Shown piece by piece: positions 1 through 11,800 of a stretch of DNA of 64,000 nt. The translations under genes were made by a program, and so were the position numbers. The stretch comes from Elysia chlorotica (lineage: Eukaryota; Mollusca; Gastropoda; Plakobranchidae). Positions within the stretch are counted from its first letter, which is position 1. Each line of letters starts with the position of its first letter. Below the pieces are notes generated by a model. It did no database searches. It was not told where the DNA came from and saw only the letters and a program-made list of their open reading frames with translations. The DNA lies in NCBI GenBank assembly GCA_003991915.1, contig RQTK01000090.1:611989-675988 (forward strand). The letters run 5' to 3'.

Positions 1-64
1 ATTTTCCTTTACTTTTTTTTGTAATTTGTCTTGCTCTTGATCTTTTCCGACCCAGCACTTTACC

Positions 65-1404
65 ATGGCTTTGGACCAAAGCAGAGAACTGAGCAAGACG
101 ATTTTCTCTGTGCTAATTTTGCAAGTAACATTCTCAGTACTAAATGTGAAGGCTGATTTCAACCATTCATCCCAACTTCACAAAAAGTTCATCACAGACC
201 TAGACCACCGTGTGCGGCCTTCTCTCAACGCTAGCATTCCCACTGATGTGAACGTGAGCTTGCACATCATATCTCTCAGAGAGATCGTCGAGACGCACCA
301 GTTCTACATGCTTAACATCTGGATGGAGTTCTACTGGAAGGATGAAATCCGACAATGGGACCCGGCAGAGCACGGCGGCGTGAAGGTCATCTACCCATAC
401 CCAGGGGACACGTGGATTCCTCGAGTTCTGATTTCTAACTCTGTGGAGAAGCGCGATTTATTTTCTGACGACCACACCCTGCATGGGATATTCTACGATG
501 GCACCACACGTTGGTATCCGGGGAGCGTAATTTCTGCGGGCTGCACGCTGGATTTGACATACTTCCCGTTCGACTCCCAGATTTGCACACTCCGCTTCAT
601 ACCCCAATCCTTTGAGTGGGATGTTAATCTCGTCGCGGCACAAGATGGCATTAACACCTCCGGCTATGCAAGAAATTGTGAATGGAGACTGGAATCTACA
701 AGTATCAGAAAAACGGCGCTAGTTTACGATAATTTATCTCTTGGCTCGATGTACTTTGACTTTCGCTTCAGCCGACGGCCAACATTTTATCTCGTAAACG
801 TGTTTGCCCCTGTTGCGGTGATGTCCCTTTTGGCGCCACTGGTGTTTGTGTTGCCAGAAGAAAGTGGTGAGAGAGTGTCTTACTCAGTCACTCTTTTACT
901 GTCAATGACGGTCTTTCTGAGCTTCGTGTCCGAGAAACTGCCGACTTGCTCAGAGCCTTTGCCTCTAACGGTGACCTACATCTTCGCAATGCTCATCCAC
1001 AGCGGCCTATGCGTCGTATGCACTGTTTTCCAGCTCAGGTTTATCCAAAACCACAAGGATCAGGCTGGGAATCAGCAAAGAGAAGACGAGAATGCTGGTT
1101 TGATCGATGCTGGTTCTTCACATCAAGAAAACGGTAATAACGATCACGCTAAAAAGCTCGATGACAATTATGTGAACGATCATATCTTTGTCACCGACAC
1201 CATGCCAAAAGGAAACGGACAACCCAGAAGCGGAAATGGTACCCGGTCTACTGATAAGACAAGGAGCATGCTCAAACACTGCTCGAAGCACTTCAATTGA
1301 TCCTTCTTGGATTCTTTTACACATACTGGTGTGTTGTATCTGTAGCCTTTTTCGTCATTTTTCAAATTAATGAGAGTAACATGGTTAAACCGGCAGAGGT
1401 TTGA
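65..1404 (+). CDS. Cys-loop ligand-gated ion channel subunit, nicotinic acetylcholine receptor-like (frame break before TM4)
   Basis: Pentameric neurotransmitter-gated channel subunit of the plasma membrane. The first frame runs 65-1300 (411 residues) with no intron. Seen: a hydrophobic signal peptide at about residues 12-30, an extracellular domain with NxS/T sites (N33, N55, N63, N197, N223), a canonical Cys-loop C160-C174 with 13 residues between, TM1 at about 240-263, TM2 at about 270-288 preceded by GER, and TM3 at about 300-325, followed by a short hydrophilic loop. The Glu before TM2 and the absence of the anion-channel PAR motif point to cation selectivity. The vicinal Cys pair of nicotinic alpha subunits is absent (one Cys, C205, in that region), so it is a non-alpha or divergent subunit and the ligand is unknown. 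The ATG lies in ACCATGG, a strong initiation context. TM4 is missing from the first frame, but a hydrophobic segment (LLGFFYTYWCVVSVAFFVIF) follows in frame -1 and ends with TGA at 1402-1404. One missing base between about 1258 and 1297 explains this; a pseudogene or a receptor lacking TM4 are alternatives. Confidence 0.88.
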
Positions 1405-2090
1405 GATGGGTAGCTAAATCTAAAAATCTCGACATTGTTTACTAATTCCCTTCTACTTTAGCTATGGCATATTACAGAAGTTCGAGAATTAAGTAGTATT
1501 TTTTGTATTGGTTGTGTGGAGCGTGGTAGCCATGCAGTGGAACACCGCCTTCCGAAACAGGCACTATAAAAAATACTCCTGTAGCTCTGACTTCTTAAAC
1601 ATAAAATACCGTGGATACGTTTATAGTGGACAGTTTTGTGGACGGCCTGTATCCTGAGCTGATTTGTGAGGCAATATCATCTCTATCAAATCAATCCACT
1701 CGGGATAACGGTGCATCAGACTTATTGTGCTCGTTATCTTTTTTTTTTTTTTTTTTTTTTTTTGAATTTTGAAAATCAATCTTAACGCCACTAATCCTTT
1801 GACAAAGAAAAGAACATGTTCAAAGTTTTTTGTCAAATGAAACTGGATTAAACTTCTTCTTCCCCCCCCCCCCTGAGACTTTAATATAGAATGAAAAAGA
1901 TCCAGAGTCTGGCAAGGCCCCAACTTATTCTACAAGTTTATCGTCATCCGACAAAGTACTGAAGAAGTTTGAAGTAAATAACTATTGGTCGTGGAAATAT
2001 TTTAACATCTCGATTTATTTAAAAAAAAAAAAGGAATTAAAAAAGTATACAAAAATATGTATATATAAAATTTAAGAAGACTTAAGTCCC

Positions 2091-2096
2091 AATAAA
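2091..2096 (+). promoter_or_regulatory. Candidate polyadenylation signal for the receptor gene
   Basis: AATAAA occurs about 690 bases past the predicted TGA at 1404. It is one of several AT-rich candidates in this region, and nothing in the sequence proves its use. Confidence 0.25.
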
Positions 2097-4582
2097 ATAA
2101 TTACCCCTCAGTGGAATAAAAAATACAAGATCTTTATTGTGCGTTTAACTTGAGTACCAATATATATATATTTTTTTTATCTGTGTCGATATTTAAACGT
2201 TTGAAATCAATCTAAGGTAAAAATCAATTCGCATAAATATTAAAAGGTTCACCACGTGTTCTTGGTGGCCTTCAATCAGATGGAAGGAAGGAGTTGTGGC
2301 CACCGCCTGTTGTCGTGCATGATAGTGCTTAGGACAGACTCTTATATATCTTAGATCCCGCTTTCTTTTGGGTCCTGTTATTTTGACTTCTGCTTCGAGT
2401 CTACTTCTTTCCCGACTAATGGGCGACTCGTTTTGCCTCGAAGAGCAACATTTAAGACGAAAATCAGGAATCCTGAAGATTATATAGGATCCGTCAGAGG
2501 AACCTAGGACACCTTAAACCCCGAGAGAGGGAGATTATTCTCTCCCTCCCTCTATAGAGAACTGAAGGTTGAAGTGGGCTTCACTGCTTGCTGTAGCGTT
2601 TAATTCTATTTAAAAACAACAATAAACAAACCTATTATTATGACACAATTACTAACTTTATTCATTAAAAAGGATGACAACAGTGTTCATCGCCTGGAGA
2701 AGACTGAGTTGGTCTTAATACAAGGAAGGCACGGACAATGTTGTGCTCTTTTACCCCACTAAATGTACATAATGTTGTTGTTATTTTTGTTTTTTCGATC
2801 CATTAGAACATAACTATGAAGATACTTAATTCAACGAGAGAATAATCGACAAGTTTGCCTCGCAGAAAAATCGAAATAAGGAGATAATTATAGGCTATTT
2901 GATTTTTTTTCTCTTGATTATTGGACTCTATTGAAATTCAACACTAACGTATTTTAACTGATTCAAATCCGTCAAGTTAAAACATTTCCTTAAACATAAT
3001 TTTTCCGACGTCGTGCCAAGTATACAAAATATTGGTCAGGTCGATGATCCTGTGCAGCCCCACCATTATCCTCACCCATGCGACGCCACTGCTAACCATT
3101 ATGACTTTAGCTTGAAGGGCTTTCTGTAAGTTCACTACATCAAACAAACGCTTTAACAAGTTTGAAGTACGTTAGAAGTGACGGGCTTGATTTGTTTAAC
3201 GAGGAAAATGGACCAACGTGTGAGCTTTTCGAAACGCTCTAATTTTTTAATGTTGTTGTTGAGTACACAGCAGACCTTGTTCTCGGACGTCTCTTTATAA
3301 TAGTTCATAAGAAAGGAAAACAGATTCAGGTTCTCCTGAAACTATCGATCCCAAAAAACGGGGATTTTTTTTTTAATCTATCGCTATATCATTAGCTTTT
3401 CAAGATGTCTGTAAAATGGAATGTACTGTAGTCCTTCGTCTCTTAGGTTCCCAAGATACATATACAATGTAATACTTTTAAAATGTCTGTTCGGGTTGAG
3501 AGACAGCGGAGACACGCTTTGCTCTATCTTGTACTTAAACAATTATAGTTAAACCAAGCGTCAACAAGTCCTTCTTTTTGTCCTTTGTTGTTGGTTTGTT
3601 GATTTTGTTTGTGTAATGAGTTTAATCCATTAATATCAAAATTATCAATTATACAAATATTTGAAAAATTATGTTATTACAAGGTTTTCAACAAATTTTC
3701 ATCTCAGGTGTCTAACACATTATCATATTTCTAAAATAATAATTAAAAAAATGGAGTATTCTAGAAGACACTACATGTATAAGATGCAGTACATATGAGG
3801 TGACGAAATGTTTTTCTTCACTTCATATCTTTAGAGCTGTAGTTTAAAATTAAAGTTATCTCACTATATCCTTTTGCGGTATTCTACTAGTAGTCGTACT
3901 ACCTTGTGGTATGCAACTTGTAGCATATGTACGTTAGTTTTGTTTGTCACTCCTTTTTCTCTATGTCCATACATATCTTCCTTTTTTATTTGTCTGGGTC
4001 ATCAAGGGAGTACAATTGTTGTTTGTTCAATGCTCATCGAGATTACTTTCCCCAAATTTCGTGATATTTTATTTTTATTTTGTGACAAACTTTTTAGGCC
4101 CTAAAACAGTCAAGTCTGATCACAGAATTCTATCTGCTTACAGAACCACAAATAAAATAAATAAAACTGTCAGTGTGTCCCAGAGATTATAAATGTAATT
4201 CATAATATAACTGCTACAGATGGCTCCATATGATCCAGTTTCACCTTCCACCACACGTAACAGCTAATAGTGATACACAACAAAAAGTCAAATTCTCATC
4301 GTCAACTACCTTTGAGTTAAATGTTGTTTGTTTTGGTTTTTGTGATCCCTCATTAATGGCGGATCATTTGTAGGGCATTTCAGATCTAAATGTGATGTTT
4401 AAAGTTTAATGATCATTGCTTTTATTTGTTTGTCCATGCTTTTTTTTTTTTTTTTACAGAGAAATGGATATTATTTTTTAGGCTGCCTGATTGAGATACA
4501 ATTGTATAGTTTTAAACCAGTTAATATTTATAAAACGTCGTCTTTTTATACCAACTATATTCGCTGTATAAAAGGTATGCAC

Positions 4583-4583
4583 A

Positions 4584-4631
<48 letters not shown>

Positions 4632-4693
4632 GTTATTGTTATTATTATTATTATTATTATAATAATTATTATTATTTTTATTATCATTATTAT
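4583..4693. repeat. (TTA)n microsatellite
   Basis: An almost pure TTA trinucleotide run interrupted by TTG and AAT variants. It produces poly-Tyr, poly-Ile and poly-Asn open frames that are artefacts. Confidence 0.95.
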
Positions 4694-5249
4694 GTTGCTG
4701 CTGCTTAAAGTTAATCATTTGTTCTGGTCGTTAGATATTGAATTTAATACAAATTACTGTAATAATTTTCATTGAACTTGGGTGTACCATTTCCTTTTTT
4801 CATCTTTATTTTTGTGGTAAAAGTAGCAATGTTTTCTGAAATAATCACTTTAAAATTATATTTTGTCAGCACAATTCAATGTTAATATATTGTAAAATGG
4901 TTTAAAATCTGATTTTTGTTTGATTGTTTTACATGTATTTAAATTTTGATTGTTTTCAATCTTTACAAAACATTTACATTTCTACTGAAACTGATTCAGG
5001 TGAAGGCCTCTTGACCCCTGTTCGGAAATAAGGTATTATAGTTTAATTCACATAAAAATTCAAATCTTATGAATGTGGAATTAAATTGTTAATGACTGGT
5101 GTATTTTCCATCATACAAATAGCAAATGGAAGTTTAATAAGAATTGTGATGGCTTCATCTTTCCAAACACACCAAGTAAAACCAATAGGCCTACATGTCG
5201 TTTGAAACAAAAAAAAATTGTGGACAAAGAATCAACATTATCCATTTCA

Positions 5250-5772
5250 CAGCTTGATTATTACATTTTCCCCTCTATTTGAGCAGTTAATCTCTTGTAT
5301 GGTATTGGTATAAATAGCCTATGCATTATTTTACTGTTTTTACTAGTCCAAACTTTTCAACTTGAACAGTACAAACTAAAACTACAGTAATAACATACCC
5401 CATTGCCCTCTTCCTAACTCATGAAATTTTAACTACATGTAGACAATAGCTTAACTTGAGTGTAAAACTGTATTAGTTAAAGCATTTAGGTACACAGCAT
5501 TGATTATTACATTTTTCCCCCTCTCTTTGAGCAGTTAATCTCTTGTATAGTGTTGCAAGATGGAGAATATACATTCACATAGGGCTTACAGCCTATGTAT
5601 TATTTTACTTTTTACTAGTCCCAACTTTTCAGCTTGAACAGAACAAACGAAAACTACAGTAAGAATTAAGATACCCCCTTCCTCTTCCTGTCTCGTGAAA
5701 TTTTAACATGTAGGCAATAGCTTAATTTGAGTGTAAAACTGTATTACTATTAGTTATAGCATTTAGTTACCG
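5250..5772. repeat. Diverged tandem duplication, unit about 245-280 bases
   Basis: Unit 1 (5250-5492) and unit 2 (5494-5772) share the order: TTGATTATTACATTTT, GAGCAGTTAATCTCTTGTAT, ATTATTTTACT, TTTTACTAGTCC, CTTGAACAG, AACTACAGTAA, GAAATTTTAAC, CAATAGCTTAA and GAGTGTAAAACTGTATTA. They differ by small insertions and substitutions, so this is an old local duplication with no coding content. Confidence 0.85.
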
Positions 5773-7595
5773 ACCAGCGTATTCACCTTATTATTAAGGC
5801 AGGGATTTAGAATGGCAGTTATCGGCTTTATCAAGATGTGATGCCTGGTAAGGAAAATAAGGAAAAAGTAAGAATTATCTTAAGATATCCTACATGAATG
5901 ATGAGTAATACTCAGTGTACTGCATTAGAATCCATAGGCTGCACCAGATAGCCTTTGTGAAACTTTTTTGCTTTCCCTGGCTAAGAATAATTTTGTGTGT
6001 CTTAAGATATCCTACATGAATGTAATAACATCTACGGAGGGCTTCTCAGTTCATTACTGCATATATATGTATATATAATGAATGATAGTTGTTACTGTAT
6101 ATATTTCATTACTTTTTGAGAGACCATAGTACTTTCTTCAAATACAGACACAACACTTCACATTTAATTGTCCATTAAACTTTATTGAAGCATAATTTTT
6201 TTTTTTTTTTTTACAACAACAAAAATTAAAAAAATCCATATTATAGTACACGTTTTTATTTTAGTTTTAATATTCATTTTAATTTTCAAAAATGAATTTC
6301 AAGACATAAATGACTAAATATCAATGATCTATTGTGTGTATAGTTAGACATAAAAAGGGTGCAACGGTCAATGAACATGCAAATCTAATTTCAAAATAAT
6401 TACTGCTTCAATTAGTGGTCCAAATAATTAAAAAATCGTATTTTAAAGTGGTAAATTTTAACTGTCCATGTGCAAATGTGATTGATATGACAGAGAAGAA
6501 GATGAATGAAATGTTTTGAAATGAAGTGAGTGTGGACACGATCCTGCTATTCCTAACCTGCGAAGATCAATTAATAATAATATACATGTATCAGGTGAAA
6601 TAAATGACAAAGACAAAAATTAAAAAACAAATGAAGTTTATTACGGAGAGCCTCTACAATTTGCCTTTGCCTCTCAAGAGTTATTTACCGTCCCAATAGG
6701 AAAGTAATGCATGATTATTTGTTCTTCCTGCGTCTTCTGAAGAATACTTATTTATACAAAGGCAGCGGCTTTATCTACATGAGCCTCAATCCTCAAAGTT
6801 GAACTTGCTTACTTTTTAAAAAGCCATCCAAGTGCACAGAATGAACTATCTAATGATAGTTTAGGGCCTCAAAGTTTTTGAATTTTTTGAAAGACTACCT
6901 TACATTTGCGAAAAAAAAAAGGGTATATAAAATGTAATTTGAAATTCAACAGATAGGGTTTTAACATATTTCTATGACTAGTGCAGATGTAAAACTAAAA
7001 GTAATTAGCATCACATGGTCACAAAAAGGTGCTTAAGTAATTTATGAAAAATAAACATAGATAGAGAGCAGACTAAAACTAGGTACAGTTACATGAATAC
7101 TTAAGATATTCTGGAGAAAAGTTTAAATATCAATATAATTACAACGTCCAATATTTTTCTTTTTTCAACTCATACTATTTTTACAGAAAAAAAAAGTCCT
7201 TATAGTAAAGACAAACAATACCACCAGCATTCAAGTTCTGAGTGCTCCTTGATTTTAAAATGATCATAACATGAGACAAAGTGTTTACTTCTTTTAACAA
7301 AGAAAGAACTAAGTTAGACAACACCAAGGAATACAAAATGGAGATTATCATGCAAAAATATTGATCAAATTAAACAACCAAAAAAGATATGAAAACTGAA
7401 GCCATGCTGGGCCTCTTTGGGCAACAACAAAAATATACAACTGCTCAATGTTCAGCCATTTTCACTACCTCTAACCACTGTGGAAAAATATCTAAAAATT
7501 TCAGATCTACTTGTAACAGTCTAATGACTTGTGTCAACATGGGACATACATGTGATGTCATGCTACTTTAAGTAAGTTCATTTCATAAAGGTGAA

Positions 7596-7850
7596 GGAGT
7601 TGAGTAGGTTTAACGTCAAACGTCAGCACTATATAGACTATATTGTGGACTGCCCCAAGACTGACGTCTGACAATTTTAAGTGCTGCTTCACACGAGGAA
7701 GGGCGGGGTTATCATGACTCCTGTCTCACTATACTGACACCGACCCAGCATGTTACAGGGTACAAAATGGGACAAATAAATCTGCCGATCATGGGATTCG
7801 AACCATGAACCTCCCAATCTGGAGACCAACACTCTACCACTTGAGCCTCA
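7596..7850 (-). mobile_element. tRNA-derived SINE, near full length
   Basis: Read on the plus strand it starts at the SINE tail (GTTTAACGTC) and passes through the family core (GCACTATATAGACTATATTGTGGAC, GACTGACGTCTGACAATTTTA). It ends at a tRNA-like head whose B box is seen in reverse as GGGATTCGAACCATG and which is followed by an A-box-like region. The SINE sense strand is therefore minus. At least twelve other copies occur in this window. Confidence 0.85.
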
Positions 7851-8436
7851 TTTCAAAGTGGAGCAATTAAGCCTTTGAAAACTATAATAATAAAAAAATG
7901 GAAAAAAAACCCAGGTGCAAACCTTTTTGGAATGATAATTATCTACCGGTACTGTATGTTTATATTGTTAAGATAAGATCCTAATCACAGTAAGAGTGGG
8001 AAGGTATTTAATGACTCATATTTATGACCCTAAGATTTGACTTTCCACACTCAAAAAACTGTTTTCTTTCCTATCATCCAATGTTTTAATTGTAGTTATG
8101 TAGCTTAGACTTTTGTAAATATCATACCATAATATGATATGATAGAACAGCACCAATAGTCATCAGTATTACTATTGTTCAGTCATTTTATACTGTTACA
8201 TTTATGTCAAGAAAAAAAAGGACATCACAGTAAATTTAAGTCTTGTACAAAAACAAAACATGGAACAGTCATCATTCTACCCTTAGGTTTATATCAAACA
8301 AAATATATCCATTATCTTTGATAAACGATACATGTTACAGATGTATGAAAAGAAAATTAATTCTCTACATAGTACATGTTTTAAAGGGCTACATTGTTTT
8401 CAAGATTTTCCATGGAAATCAAGAAAATTAACACCA

Positions 8437-8834
8437 ATTATTTTAATAAAAATAAGTTTAACAACAACAACAACATCAACAAAAAGAAACAATTGATCTA
8501 AAACTTTGCCAGACAGTCATCAATATCAGATATGTTGTCTTTGAGACGCTCCCATTGATCTTTTGTTAGACTTATACCTGATAAGAAAGAAAAAAGATGA
8601 TGCTGAATGTGCATGATTGTTTGCATGGCTGTTGGTGCAAATGTATTTAATAATACTTTAATAGATCATCATACAATTTGTAATCTATTGAAGTGGTTAT
8701 AACTTTTATTTCTAGCATGACGTTCAAAGGTGCCCCCATATAAAGCAAATGATTTTTCAGTTTCTACACAAAGTGTTATAAATATATACGAAATATATAT
8801 ATTAATTTTATCCTTTCGAGCACTGTTGAATCTA
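8437..8834. repeat. Direct repeat copy A carrying the SUB1 terminal exon
   Basis: Begins AATTATTTTAATAAAAATAAG and matches 9304-9700 nearly base for base, with only a handful of differences (for example TTATAAATATATACG against TTATATTATATACG). The high identity indicates a recent duplication or an assembly artefact. Confidence 0.92.
8498..8577 (-). CDS. SUB1: SUB1 terminal coding exon, distal copy (A)
   Basis: As far as I can read it, identical to 9365-9444, including the acceptor and the TAG stop, and offset by 867 bases. It could be the ancestral exon or the duplicate. Usable in principle as an alternative terminal exon, or it may only form part of the 3' UTR. Confidence 0.8.
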
Positions 8835-11800
8835 TTGATGTATGGATGTGAGGCATGGGTGATGACTAAGCAGATACAGAGAAAACTAGATGCAACAGAG
8901 ATGTGGTTTTGGAGACGTATGCTAAGAGTACCATGGACAGCGAAAATGACCAACAAACAAGTGATGGAAAAAGCAGGTCAATCAAGATCAATGCTTAATA
9001 GAATAAGAAAGCGTCAAGCATCCTTTGTTGGCCATGTAATAAGAAGGGAGGGATTAGAAAACCTCATAACAATAGGAAAACTAGATGGTAAAAGAGGAAG
9101 AGGAAGACAGCGAGAGAAACTGCTTGACAGTCTGACGGCATGGATGGGCATGGAAAGCTCAACCACTATGATTTCAGCTACCAAAGACAGACGAGTGTGG
9201 AAGGGCATGATCGCCAACGCCATGACGCAGGGCACCTGATGATGATGATGATCCTGTATCATAGTCTGAGTGGTGAGTGAGTCTGTTTTACAGCACGTCA
9301 GAAATTATTTTAATAAAAATAAGTTTAACAACAACAACAACATCAACAAAAAGAAACAATTGATCTAAAACTTTGCCAGACAGTCATCAATATCAGATAT
9401 GTTGTCTTTGAGACGCTCCCATTGATCTTTTGTTAGACTTATACCTGATAAGAAAGAAAAAAGATGATGCTGAATGTGCATGATTGTTTGCATGGCTGTT
9501 GGTGCAAATGTATTTAATAATACTTTAATAGATCATCATACAATTTGTAATCTATTGAAGTGGTTATAACTTTTATTTCTAGCATGACGTTCAAAGGTGC
9601 CCCCATATAAAGCAAATGATTTTTCAGTTTCTACACAAAGTGTTATATTATATACGAAATATATATATTAATTTTATCCTTTCGAGCATTGTTAAATTCT
9701 AAGAAGACCAAAGCCGATATATTATAAATTACAGACTAAAATAGGTATGAATCTCTCAACCAAGCTCTTTCAGCTTCATTGTTTACTTCATTAAAAATTA
9801 TTTTGCGAAAGACAAAAAGTAATTAATTTTCAATTATTTTAGTAGGGAGCAAACCTTTTTTTCCTGGGAGCTTCTTCCCGTCTTTTTCGTAAAATTCTCT
9901 GATACCAACAAAAGTTTTTCCTCTGAATTCACTGACAGTAGCAAACCTCATTGGTGCTATCTGGGGATAAAAGGTGGAACTCTGATATTTTGCTATATTA
10001 TTCATATGTGAATTGCATTAGTAAGAGAAAAAAGACAAGTGAGAGAAGAAAAAGGAGTGATTCATTATTTTAATATTAATTTTTTTTTAATATCTTTAAT
10101 GATAAATAAATAACAAATTAAATTTTTAAATACAAGCTATAGAATTTTGCTTAATATATTATAATACATGTTTAACTTGTGTGAGGTCAAATATTGATTG
10201 TTATTTTCAATCATTGATTAATATATTATTGTAAATTCCTTAGTGCCATTAATAAAGCACGAGTCTATGTTGTTTTTTTTTTCATTAATTGTTTCTTTTT
10301 CCTCTACAAATCCACATTGTTCTTCTACTATTTCTGGTTTAATTTTACTTCTGACACGCAGCATGAATATTTTTATCTATATTTTGGTGATGTGTCATGA
10401 AACTGATAGCATGATGTAGTTTTCACTCTGTTGCTCTGGTTTCTTTGGTTATGCTGTATGTACAAGACTTGAATTTAAAATTTCTGGAATAAAGGGGCGC
10501 GTTAGCCCTGGGGTAGAGCATCCGCATGGGGTCCATGGTTCAAGCTAGTTTGGTCGGTGTCTGTATTTAAAACCATGTGATCGGCGAAGTCCCAGGTACC
10601 CCAGTCTGAGGTCCTGGAGCCGTAAAGGACTTTCCTTTAGACTTAGGAGATGTTAAATAAGCATACTTCACTGTTTCTGAACAATACTTTGTCTTTTGGA
10701 ATCTGGCCTGTGTCATAGATTTCAGTGAGCACTGTTGTAACCTCATCGATTCCATCCATAGTGATTAAGTGCATCTATCATCTCAACCGATATTTCGTCT
10801 TAGCTTTTGCTGGAAATAATTACAACTTGACAAAGTTTCTGTCATTAACTTGACACCATTCTGCTAAGACTTCTGATTTGTTAATTTGATTCATTTTATC
10901 TAAAAATGTCCATAGTACCTAAAGAAAACCCTCCCTAATATGTAGCCATAACACCACTTGACCAGCAATCACAAACCGAGAAAAATAAAGTTCTATCTGC
11001 TTTATCTAAATTGTAATTTAGCTGCAAAATTTTGAGAAAGTAAATGTATATGAGCCAAGCTTATTAGGTTCAGCTATCAATATGGTCTTCAACAAAAGCT
11101 TTACTACCGGTATTAAACTTTAAAAACTACAACATGGTCTATTTTTATCAAATAAATGTATATGACTTTGTATATCGATCATTTATTATACAGCTCTTAA
11201 AATGATTGAGCACTTTTCTTTATTTGTACTAAAAAGTATAGTATATGACTGGGAGTTGCGTGCAACTTCAGCACTATATAGGCTATATTGTGGAAGGACC
11301 CCAAGACTGACGTCACACAAGTTTATGTGCTGCCACACACGAGACAGGGCGAGGATACCATGACTCCTTACTCAGCTGGTCACGTGAAATTGACACCAAC
11401 CAACCAGTAGGGGGCAAAATCGCCAGGGCTCAAATCATGGACCTCCTGCGTCGGAAGCTGATGTTCTACCCCAGGACCACCGCGCACCCAGTGTGCTATA
11501 TACAAAATATAAAATTGCCTTTTCCTGCGAGAGTTTGAACTGTAAGGGGGCTGGCGCTTGGCAGTGAAAATTGGTTTAAAACCTAAATCAATATAAAGAG
11601 TCGCCCAAAAAACTATCTGCCTACCATCGGTTGTAAAAGCCAGGGGATTGCCAGATGGACACATCGCCAGCGCTACATTATTTACCGCATTTACCAAAAA
11701 GAGATACGAATAAACGATCCTAGTCTAATAAAGGATCAAAGTTACTTAAGAGACGTGATAAAGGTGACTGGAAACAGTCAAGGGTTGGGTTAACCGGTCG

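Larger units (their letters stand above)
1405..8436. other. AT-rich intergenic region between the receptor gene and SUB1
   Basis: No convincing exon seen on either strand. It contains homopolymer runs, a TTA microsatellite (4583-4693), a diverged tandem duplication (5250-5772), a repeated short phrase around TTAAGATATCCTACATGAATG (about 5880 and 6002) and one SINE (7596-7850). The receptor 3' UTR should occupy the left part, and the SUB1 3' UTR may occupy the right end. Confidence 0.6.
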
